Shown: positions 36,943 to 44,490 of the stretch, piece by piece | Position numbering within the stretch: position 1 is the stretch's first letter | Layout of the letters: each line of letters begins with the position of its first letter | NCBI GenBank assembly: GCA_963665915.2 | Contig: CAXXSG010000004.1 | Span: forward strand, 475,607 to 539,606 | Reading direction: 5' to 3' | Source of the DNA: JAFGRU01 sp963665915 | GTDB lineage: Bacteria; Desulfobacterota; Desulfuromonadia; Desulfuromonadales; JAAYDE01 | DNA: 64,000 nt | Translations under genes and position numbers: made by a program | The notes under the pieces: generated by a model | The model's input: only the letters and a program-made list of their open reading frames with translations | The model's database searches: none | What the model was told of the DNA's origin: nothing

Positions 36943-38306
36943 AGAAAACCGAATTTTTTCATCCGGTAGCGAAAGGCATCAATTCCAAGGTGAAGCTTGC
37001 GGGCGGCATGGGACTGATTCCCTTTGGAAAGTTCCAGAGCCTGGCGGATCAGCTCCCTTTCCACATTTTCAATATCAACTCCTTCCGCAGGAATCCTGAA
37101 ATTGAGGGCACCGGTACGGGCGCCGCCGGTCTTTTCGATAATCTCGATGGGCAGATGCTCAAGCATTATTTCCTGCGAATCCTCCAGAATCATAGCCCGT
37201 TCAACAACATTGCGCAGTTCCCTGACATTCCCGGGCCATTCATACTCCAGAAGAAACTTTTCGGCCAATTTTGAAAGGCCCCGAACATCCCGTCCCATGT
37301 CCTTGTTGAAATGGGCAATAAAATAATCCACCAGAGGCATGATGTCCTCTTTACGCTCCCTGAGTGGCGGGAGGGAAATAGGGAGAACGTGAAGCCGGTA
37401 ATATAGATCTTTACGAAAGCGCTTTTCATCGATGGCGGTCAAAAGGTTCTGGTTGGTGGCTGAAACAATCCTGACATCCACGTCAATATTGGTGGTACCC
37501 CCGATTCTTCGAAAAGAGCGCTCTTCCAGCAACCGCAGAAGTTTGGCCTGCATCATGATATCCATCTCGCCGATTTCATCAAGGAACAGGGTACCGCCGT
37601 CCGCTATTTCAAAAAGCCCTTTCTTGCGGGTTCTGGCGTCGGTAAAAGAACCCTTCTCAAAGCCCATCAATTCACTTTCCAGAAGGTTGGAAGGGACCGC
37701 TGAACAGTTGATTGCCAGGAAAGGCTGATCAGCTCTCTGGCTCTCGAAATGAATCGCCTTGGCAACTAACTCCTTGCCGGTTCCGCTTTCTCCCTGAATC
37801 AGAACCGTGGATGTATCGCTCTGGGCAACCCTTTGCACCAGGGACAAAACCTCCCTGATTTGCGAACTCTCGCCAATAATATTTTGAATTCCTGATTTCT
37901 GTCCACGCATCAGTTCGAGACCGGCCAGCTTGCGATCAACTTCAACGGAATGAAGCGCCTTGCGAACGAGAATAATAAGTTCCTCGGGATTGCAGGGCTT
38001 GGTGAGATAATGGAAAGCCCCTTTTTTAATGGCCTCCACGGCGGTTTCCAGGACACCGACCCCGCTGACCATGATCACGACGGTTTCCGGCAGCTTATCT
38101 TTTATCCGCACCAAGGTTTCAATACCGCCCATCCCAGGAAGTTCAACATCGAGCAGAACCAGATTAAAAGCCTCTTTCCGCAGCTTTTTCAAACAGTCTT
38201 CCCCTGAACGAACTGAAATAACCTCATAGCCCTGTTGGAGAAGATTTTCAGAAACAGAAGAACGGACCGAATAATCGCTGTCGACAATCAATATTTTATT
38301 ATTCAC
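36939..38306 (-). CDS. Sigma-54 dependent response regulator, NtrC family
   Basis: The 455-residue protein has a receiver domain (1-120, phospho-Asp in LLDVELPG), an AAA+ domain (about 140-380) with Walker A GESGTGKE, Walker B in FLDEIGEMD and an arginine-finger region, and a FIS-type HTH (GNQSHAARKLHLGIDAFRYRM) at the end. The loop that contacts sigma-54 is GSFTDA where GAFTGA is the textbook form; serine and aspartate variants are known in working proteins. The start is GTG. No sensor kinase is adjacent, so it is an orphan regulator. Confidence 0.92.
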   Translation of the reverse strand: MNNKILIVDSDYSVRSSVSENLLQQGYEVISVRSGEDCLKKLRKEAFNLVLLDVELPGMGGIETLVRIKDKLPETVVIMVSGVGVLETAVEAIKKGAFHYLTKPCNPEELIILVRKALHSVEVDRKLAGLELMRGQKSGIQNIIGESSQIREVLSLVQRVAQSDTSTVLIQGESGTGKELVAKAIHFESQRADQPFLAINCSAVPSNLLESELMGFEKGSFTDARTRKKGLFEIADGGTLFLDEIGEMDIMMQAKLLRLLEERSFRRIGGTTNIDVDVRIVSATNQNLLTAIDEKRFRKDLYYRLHVLPISLPPLRERKEDIMPLVDYFIAHFNKDMGRDVRGLSKLAEKFLLEYEWPGNVRELRNVVERAMILEDSQEIMLEHLPIEIIEKTGGARTGALNFRIPAEGVDIENVERELIRQALELSKGNQSHAARKLHLGIDAFRYRMKKFGFL

Positions 38307-38489
38307 ATTGAACCCTGTCTGGTTTGAGCAAGCAGAAGATTGACTGAATTTCAGCCGGATACAAGCAATAATACCAGAATCAGAAAAAACAGGTTTTTTT
38401 TCTGATCTTTTGAAACCTCTAATCTATTAATAAAAAAACAGAGTCTTTTCAAGGATTAGTTGCAAAATCCAATTATTTTTCCCAGAAAA

Positions 38490-38520
38490 GGGAAAATGAA
38501 AAGCCTCCAAAAAGGAGGCT
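38490..38520 (-). terminator. Intrinsic terminator downstream of the 207-residue protein gene
   Basis: AGCCTCC (38502-38508) pairs with GGAGGCT (38514-38520); on the minus strand it is followed by TTTTCATTTTC. Confidence 0.82.
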
Positions 38521-38558
38521 GAAAAAGGTGAAAAATCAGAACCGACACACGGAAAGAA

Positions 38559-39182
38559 TTAAAGAGTATGGCCCTTGAGACCCTTTCCAGACTCACCGAG
38601 AAGATATCTTTGCACCAATTCTTCCAAGGTCAGAGTTTCTTCCTCTGTGTTCCCGGCCGTCTCAGCCTCTACCACCTCCTCTGCTTCCTCCTCAACCTCT
38701 ACCACCTCCAGCGCTTCCGGCTCCGCTGCTTCCTCCTCAACCTCTATCGCTTCCAAGGGTTCCGAATCGACTTCATTCTTCTCAACCTCAGTTTCGCCGG
38801 AAGCTGAATCCACCTTTCCACCCACAGGCGCGAGCGCCTCTACGGAAAGCTGGTCAAGATCCAGTTCCTCAGGAAGGTTTTCAAGAACCTCCAACGACTC
38901 ATCCTGTTTTGGCCCGGAAACCACACCAAGTTTTTGATCATACTCCCCGCTTTTGAGCTGACGCAGCATTTCCCGATGCTGATCTTTCATCAACTCTTCG
39001 ACGACCCTGCCCAGGTCATCGACTTTGAGAATATCATCATAGGTGGTTTTTCGGCTGGCGACAACAATCCCATCCCGAAACAGATGGGTTTCAATACGCG
39101 GTTTTTTGACCCCGCAATCCTCAGTCTGAATGTGAAGTTTAAGTTTTTGATAAGTGAAGTTGTGGTTGAAACCGGTTATCAT
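38559..39182 (-). CDS. Conserved hypothetical protein with acidic tail
   Basis: The 207-residue protein has an N-terminal domain of about 95 residues beginning MITGFNHNFTYQKLKLHIQT with EDCGVKKPRIETHLFRDGIV. I recall similar N termini in Geobacter-type proteins, without a known function. The rest is a Glu/Val-rich repeat-like tail (EVEEEAAEPEALEVVEVEE type), likely disordered. GAGAGG precedes the ATG. It may be co-transcribed with metH upstream (36-base gap). Confidence 0.7.
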   Translation of the reverse strand: MITGFNHNFTYQKLKLHIQTEDCGVKKPRIETHLFRDGIVVASRKTTYDDILKVDDLGRVVEELMKDQHREMLRQLKSGEYDQKLGVVSGPKQDESLEVLENLPEELDLDQLSVEALAPVGGKVDSASGETEVEKNEVDSEPLEAIEVEEEAAEPEALEVVEVEEEAEEVVEAETAGNTEEETLTLEELVQRYLLGESGKGLKGHTL

Positions 39183-39218
39183 CCGAACCTCTCAACAAAC
39201 CATAAAATTTACGGGAAA

Positions 39219-41636
39219 TTAATTCCCGCCTCTACTGCGGAGCATTATTTCCTTGAGCTGACTGACCGCCGCGATGGCATCCGGAGCATACAGGTCAGCA
39301 CCGATAGATTCCGCATATTCAGGGGTAACCACAGCCCCACCCACCATGGTCACAACGCGAATCCCTTCTGCCTTAAGGCGTTTGATGGTGTTCTGCATCT
39401 GCTCAAGGGTGGTCGTCATCAGCGCCGAGAGGCCGACCACGTCGACCTGGTGTTTCAGGGCCTGCTCAAGAATACGCTGCCCCGGGACATTCTTTCCAAG
39501 GTCAATCACTTCAAACCCATGATTCTCCAAAAGCGTACATACAATATTCTTGCCAATATCATGGATATCTCCTTCAACCGTGGCCATCAGGACTTTTCCC
39601 AAGCCTCCTCCGGGCGCTCCTTTCATCTCTTTTTTGAGGCGCCCGAAAGCCGTCTGCATGGTCTCTGCGGAGAGCATCACCTGGGGAAGGAAAACCGTAT
39701 TGGCCCCAAAGCGCCGGCCGATCTCCTCAAGCCCGGGCAAGAGCCCCTCGTTGCTGATTTCCAGAGTGGACAGGCCCTCCTTCAGGGCTTCTTCCACCAG
39801 CGCAACCACGCCTTCCTTGTCACCCTGGATAATGGCATTGCCCAGCTTTTCCCGGGTGCTTAGATCGTGCACCGGTAGGGTCTGCGCCTGGGAAACGGAT
39901 GAGGATTGTTCCTGAAAAGCGGCAATATACTTTTCCGCTCGTCGGTCCCTGGCAAGCAGCACCATGGCCGCCCGGAAAGCGTCCATCATGCGCGCGTCTT
40001 TGGGATTAATGATCGCGGCGGAGAGACCGGCCTCCAGAGCCATGGCAAAAAAGACGGAAGAAATCACCGGACGGCAGGGAAGGCCGAAGGAGATATTGCT
40101 GACCCCCAGAACGGTCCCCAACCCCAGTTCCGCCTGAACCCGGCGCAGGGCTTTCAGAGTCTCCATAGCCCGGTCCTGCTCGGCGGATACGGTCATGGTG
40201 AGGCAGTCGACAATCAGGTCTTCGCGAGGAATGCCGCGTGCCTGCACCGCCCCGAGAATCTTCTCCGCGACCTTGAAACGTCCTTCAGCGGTTTCGGGAA
40301 TCCCGTTTTCATCAAGACAGAGGCCGATAAGCGCGGCGCCGTATTTTTTAGCCAGCGGAAGAATCTTTTCCAAACTCTTCTTCTCGCCGGATACTGAGTT
40401 GATGAGAACCTTGCCGTCGGTGGCCTTCAGGCCTCTTTCAAGCGCTTCGGGGTTGGCCGAGTCGAGAACCAGAGGCAGCGAACTGACACCGCTGACGGCG
40501 AAAACCGCCCGCTCCATGCCCGCCACTTCATCCACGCCCGGCGCACCGCAGTTGATGTCGAGCAGAGTCGCGCCGGCATCCGCCTGGCTCTTGGCCTCTT
40601 CCCGGATATAAGCGGTCTTCCCTTCGAGAAGCTCCCGGCTGTAGCGTTTTTTCCCCGTCGGGTTGATACGTTCGCCGATAATAGCGCAGGGAGCGTCCCC
40701 ACCGATTTCTACCACGGAGGTACGGCTCGAAAGGAATGTCCTGCGGGGAGGAGGGTTCCAGGCGGGATCACGACTGTCGATATCCTCTTTCAACCGGCGA
40801 ATATGGGTGGGGGTGGTGCCGCAGCAGCCGCCAAAGACCCGTACTCCGAGTTCAACCATGCGCCCGTTGACGGCCACAAGCTCTTCCGGAGTTCCCGGAA
40901 AAATGGTCTGCCCGTCCCGCAAAACCGGAAGGCCGGCATTGGGCTGTGAAATCAGCGGCAGAGAAGTCACTGAGCGCATCTTTTCGAGAAGTTCCTGAAT
41001 CCCTTCCACACCAAGACCGCAGTTGGAACCAACAACATCGACCCCCACCGCTTCCAGGGTTACCGCCGCCGCTTCCGGGGATGTCCCGAGGACACTGCGC
41101 CCATTGTCCTCAAAGGTCATCAGGGCCATGACCGGCAGGTCGGAGTATTCCCGGCAGGCAATGGCCGCCGCTCTCAGTTCCTTGATGTCGAGAAAGGTTT
41201 CCATGGTGATCAGATCCGCACCGGCATCGGCAAAAGCTTTGACCTGGTCGGAAAAAACAGTCACCATCTCGTCGAATCCGGCATCCCCGATCGGCTCGAG
41301 AAAGCGCCCGGTGGGACCGATAGAAGCCCCCACGAAGCAATCAGGCCCGGCCGCCCGGCGTGCGATTTCCACCGCTCTTGCGTTAATTTCCGCAACCCGG
41401 TTTTCGAGGCCGTAATGCGCCAGCTTGACACGCGAACCGCCGAAGGTGTTGGTGACAATGATGTCGGCCCCGGCTTCAGCATATTCGCGGTGCACACTCT
41501 CGACGACCTCCGGAGAGCTGAGATTCATCTCCTCGGGGCAGCCGCCGGGCTTGAGCCCGCGCTCCTGGAGCATGGTCCCCATGGCACCGTCCAGCACCAA
41601 AAGCCTTTCCTTAATGGCTTTTCGAAAATCGCTCAT
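39219..41636 (-). CDS. metH: Cobalamin-dependent methionine synthase, short form
   Basis: The 805-residue enzyme transfers a methyl group from methyltetrahydrofolate to homocysteine. The N-terminal homocysteine domain (1-290) has zinc Cys in VVGSNCGLG and FGGCCGTTP. The pterin domain (about 310-570) has GERINPTGKK and LDINCGAPGVDE. The cobalamin-binding part (about 590-800) has EGDIHDIGKNIV with the His that coordinates cobalt. The SAM-dependent reactivation domain found in E. coli MetH (about 1200 residues) is missing. The ATG overlaps the upstream GerMN stop (ATGA). Confidence 0.92.
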   Translation of the reverse strand: MSDFRKAIKERLLVLDGAMGTMLQERGLKPGGCPEEMNLSSPEVVESVHREYAEAGADIIVTNTFGGSRVKLAHYGLENRVAEINARAVEIARRAAGPDCFVGASIGPTGRFLEPIGDAGFDEMVTVFSDQVKAFADAGADLITMETFLDIKELRAAAIACREYSDLPVMALMTFEDNGRSVLGTSPEAAAVTLEAVGVDVVGSNCGLGVEGIQELLEKMRSVTSLPLISQPNAGLPVLRDGQTIFPGTPEELVAVNGRMVELGVRVFGGCCGTTPTHIRRLKEDIDSRDPAWNPPPRRTFLSSRTSVVEIGGDAPCAIIGERINPTGKKRYSRELLEGKTAYIREEAKSQADAGATLLDINCGAPGVDEVAGMERAVFAVSGVSSLPLVLDSANPEALERGLKATDGKVLINSVSGEKKSLEKILPLAKKYGAALIGLCLDENGIPETAEGRFKVAEKILGAVQARGIPREDLIVDCLTMTVSAEQDRAMETLKALRRVQAELGLGTVLGVSNISFGLPCRPVISSVFFAMALEAGLSAAIINPKDARMMDAFRAAMVLLARDRRAEKYIAAFQEQSSSVSQAQTLPVHDLSTREKLGNAIIQGDKEGVVALVEEALKEGLSTLEISNEGLLPGLEEIGRRFGANTVFLPQVMLSAETMQTAFGRLKKEMKGAPGGGLGKVLMATVEGDIHDIGKNIVCTLLENHGFEVIDLGKNVPGQRILEQALKHQVDVVGLSALMTTTLEQMQNTIKRLKAEGIRVVTMVGGAVVTPEYAESIGADLYAPDAIAAVSQLKEIMLRSRGGN

Positions 41637-42268
41637 GGCTCCCGCACTTCTTCCTCGGTTATTGGCACCTCAGGCAGACCGCCTTCGGGAACTTCACTTT
41701 CCGGGGAAAGTGTAAAACTGAAATCAGCCGGTACCGGTCTGCTCAGGTCGACATGACCTTTTAAAGATTCCACACTTCTTCCCTCTATCAGGACTTTCAC
41801 CTGGCGAATAAAGGGGAAGTTGGCAGCCAGGGTATCGACCAGTCCATAGACCGTCAGAAGCTCCGACGCGCTGCCGCCCGGATGCCCCTGCTGGAGGTCG
41901 CGGCTGAAATTGACCACGGCCGTCCCCTGCTTCTCGGAAATCTCAAGAAGGACGGTATGGGAGGGAAAAATAGGTGACAGATCCCCGATAGGACCATTGA
42001 TCAGGGCCTGAACCGTGGCCTGGATACAGCTTTCCTGCTCCATGCAGTCGTTGACCTCCCGCGACTCCGGAATGAGATTATTTCCGTCACGGGAACCAAA
42101 ATAAAGAATGATTTCCCTGAGCTGTCTGGGAGCCGCTTCCTGGCGGACCACTTCCGGCTCATGCGGCGGCCCCTTTACCATGTATTTACGCCCGACCAGA
42201 AAACCGAAGACCAGAAATATCAGCAGAAAAGCCCAAAGTACCAGTTTGTTTCTGGCCACTTTTTTCAT
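41633..42268 (-). CDS. GerMN domain protein, membrane anchored
   Basis: The 211-residue product has a single N-terminal helix (about 8-27) and a GerMN domain (about 45-190) with LYFGSRDGNNLIPESREV, ALINGPIGDLSPIFP and VNFSRDLQQGHPGGSASELLTVYGLVDTL. GerMN is named for spore germination proteins but is widespread in non-spore-formers as an envelope module. Translationally coupled to metH. Confidence 0.85.
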   Translation of the reverse strand: MKKVARNKLVLWAFLLIFLVFGFLVGRKYMVKGPPHEPEVVRQEAAPRQLREIILYFGSRDGNNLIPESREVNDCMEQESCIQATVQALINGPIGDLSPIFPSHTVLLEISEKQGTAVVNFSRDLQQGHPGGSASELLTVYGLVDTLAANFPFIRQVKVLIEGRSVESLKGHVDLSRPVPADFSFTLSPESEVPEGGLPEVPITEEEVREP

Positions 42269-42361
42269 CGGCGTTCTCCCTTTTTAAGCTTGAAACAGTG
42301 ACAAGTGACTTTCCCCGACCCCACTGAAAGCCGAGCAGACATCGACGATTTCATTTCACCC

Positions 42362-42518
42362 TGAATCCACGAGTTCTGACCGGGCAATAGCGCAAGTCAA
42401 TGACCTGCCTAAGCCTTCCAAAAATCACCGACGAACCTATGGGTGCGCCTCAGATTTTTGAAACACTTATTCAGACCAAGCACTTACACTCTTTTCCCGC
42501 ACCCAACCCACGGATGCA
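42362..42518. repeat. R3 element, copy 1
   Basis: A 157-base element that is nearly one long hairpin. Its ends CCACGAGTTCTGACC and CAACCCACGG are inverted, and at its centre AAAATCACCGACGAACC faces GGGTGCGCCTCAGATTTTT. Other copies are at 47931 and 53333. It lies between murI and the GerMN gene, in the region upstream of GerMN. Confidence 0.85.
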
Positions 42519-42521
42519 GGT

Positions 42522-43325
42522 TTACATGATCCCAAGCTGGACTTCCTGAACCCCATCCAGCCGACTCCCCAGAAAAGAACCACCCACTTTTTCGAAATTT
42601 TCCCGGCTGTCGGTCACGAAAAAACGTGGCGAGCGCGGGGCAGTGGTCCGATAAAGCCTATCCCGTTGCAACAGGCGGGAAACCGTCTGAGCGGTCTCTT
42701 CCGCGGAATCGACCAGGTTCACTCCTTCTCCGAGAACCTTGCGCAACGTCGATTTCAAAATCGGATAATGGGTGCAGCCCAGCACCAGGGTATCGATTTC
42801 CTGCTTGGAAAGGTTCTCAAGGTATTCCTCGGCTACCATCAGGGCCACGGGGTGATCCCCCCAGCCTTCTTCAACCAGAGGCACAAAAAGGGGGCAAGGC
42901 TTCGAAAACACCTGGATATCCGGATTCAGGAGATGAATAGCGCGGGTGTAAGCTTCACTTCTCACCGTAGCTGCGGTTCCGATCACCCCGACGTGATGAT
43001 TGCGGGTGACGTCCACGGCTTTGCAGGCGCCCGGCTCGATTACGCCAACGACGGGAATGCGGAAACGCTCCTGCAGAACCGGCAGGGCCGCGGAAGAAGC
43101 GGTATTGCACGCCACCACCAGCAGTTTAATCTCCTGGCCGAGGAGAAAATTCGCCGCCTCAAGGGCATAGCGGATCACGGTGGTTGGACTTTTACAGCCA
43201 TAGGGAACCCTGGCCGTGTCGCCGATATAAACCAACTCTTCATCGGGAAGAAGGCTGCGAATTTCCTTGAAAACGGTTAACCCTCCGACCCCGGAGTCAA
43301 AAATCCCAATAGCACGCTCTGACAT
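42522..43325 (-). CDS. murI: Glutamate racemase
   Basis: The 267-residue enzyme makes D-glutamate for peptidoglycan. Motifs: IGIFDSGVGGLTV, the first catalytic Cys in VACNTASSAAL and the second in LVLGCTHYPIL, plus GVIGTAATVRSEAY. The start at 43325 (GGGC upstream) removes 17 unlikely N-terminal residues. Leftward with the PHP gene 77 bases upstream. Confidence 0.93.
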   Translation of the reverse strand: MSERAIGIFDSGVGGLTVFKEIRSLLPDEELVYIGDTARVPYGCKSPTTVIRYALEAANFLLGQEIKLLVVACNTASSAALPVLQERFRIPVVGVIEPGACKAVDVTRNHHVGVIGTAATVRSEAYTRAIHLLNPDIQVFSKPCPLFVPLVEEGWGDHPVALMVAEEYLENLSKQEIDTLVLGCTHYPILKSTLRKVLGEGVNLVDSAEETAQTVSRLLQRDRLYRTTAPRSPRFFVTDSRENFEKVGGSFLGSRLDGVQEVQLGIM

Positions 43326-43402
43326 TTTAGCCCTGAAAATAAAAATATAAAGTTGAAAAACCCATCGGCAGGACATTTATAATCGCTGTCCCACTAACGA
43401 CA

Positions 43403-44125
43403 TCAGTGGTCAAGCCCGAGAAACTCCAAAGTTGATTCCCTGGTTCGATTGACGATCTGCTCCCAACATACACCCGCCTCCCGGACAACCTTTAGTGCGG
43501 CACTAAGCTCGCCGACGGTCTGGGCGATGTGGGCATCACTGTTAATCATGACCGGGACCTCAAAGCGGGCGCAGAGCCGGGCGATTTCCATACAGTTTTC
43601 CACGCTCCCACGGCGGCTAGTGACAAAAGAAGCGTTGTTGATCTCTATCGCGGTCCCGGTTTTTGCCGCTTTTTTCAGAACCGCTATGAAATCGATGGGA
43701 TACCTGGGGTTGCCGGGATGGGTAATGCCCCTTATCCGTGGGTTGTTGATCACCTCCAGCATGGCGTGCGTGTTTTCATCCACGCCGTCTCCCGCATAGC
43801 CACATTGTTCATGGAAGCCAGCCAGAGCGAAATCGAGTCGTTCAAGGAGCGCATCCGGAAGATCGACCCCGCCTTTACCAATAATATTAGCTTCAATCCC
43901 CCGGAGGATACGCACCCCGTGGAGAGTTTCAGGAATAAATCCCAGGCAGGCGAAAAAAAACCGCTGCGGGGCGCCGGGCAACGCCGGCCCGTGATCAGCG
44001 AGGCCGACCACATCGAGACCTTTATTGCGAGCCTCGACAGCGATCTCATTGACCGTACTGAAAGCATGGCCGGAGGAAATAGTGTGAACGTGCAGATCTG
44101 TTTTCAGGCTCTTGAAAGTTTCCAT
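43403..44125 (-). CDS. PHP-domain phosphoesterase, YcdX-like
   Basis: The 240-residue PHP protein has the metal motifs DLHVHTISSGHAFST, GLADHGPALPG, the His in THPGNPR and INSDAHI. The length and motifs fit the YcdX phosphatase group, which uses zinc. The substrate is unknown. Confidence 0.85.
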   Translation of the reverse strand: METFKSLKTDLHVHTISSGHAFSTVNEIAVEARNKGLDVVGLADHGPALPGAPQRFFFACLGFIPETLHGVRILRGIEANIIGKGGVDLPDALLERLDFALAGFHEQCGYAGDGVDENTHAMLEVINNPRIRGITHPGNPRYPIDFIAVLKKAAKTGTAIEINNASFVTSRRGSVENCMEIARLCARFEVPVMINSDAHIAQTVGELSAALKVVREAGVCWEQIVNRTRESTLEFLGLDH

Positions 44126-44147
44126 CTCACTTCAATTTCCGATTGTT

Positions 44148-44250
44148 TGGAGTCAGCCGTACTTGGGGGGCTCGTAATGAGAAAATGGGAAATATGGTCC
44201 GATTTGCCGATTTCGCAATAGATTCATCCCTAAGTCCGAGAGGCTCCTGG
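44148..44250. repeat. R1 derivative with internal deletion
   Basis: Both R1 ends are present: GGAGTCAGCCGTACTTGGG at the left and CCCTAAGTCCGAGAGGCTCC at the right, and the stretch GCAATAGATTCATCC. About 60 central bases, which include one side of the inner hairpin, are missing at the join near 44190. It lies upstream of ileS, with opposite orientation to the copies at 9266 and 33876. Confidence 0.75.
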
Positions 44251-44414
44251 AAGCAGAATATTACTAATTTTTTAATTTAACATACTCATCGCGAAATGGA
44301 ACAGGAAAAACCGGAGCATCACAGCCAAAAAGCCCGGTAGCAGCCATGAATTTCCATCCCGGAATATCCCCCAATAAGGCACCTGAGGAAGACGTCTCAA
44401 CATCCCCTTTTTTC

Positions 44415-44442
44415 TTGACTTATTCCAATGTTTTGCTAGTTT
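44415..44442 (+). promoter_or_regulatory. Probable promoter of ileS
   Basis: TTGACT (44415-44420) and TAGTTT (44437-44442) with 16 bases between; the ATG of ileS is 49 bases downstream. The -10 box is a weak match. Confidence 0.5.
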
Positions 44443-44490
44443 AAATCCCTCACTGTCTGCACACTCTCAACTTCGGCCGGAGGCCCGTTA

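Noticed and set aside
44253..44490. Leader of ileS examined for a T-box riboswitch.
   Set aside because: No T-box sequence, specifier stem or terminator is present, and T-boxes are rare in this group for ileS.
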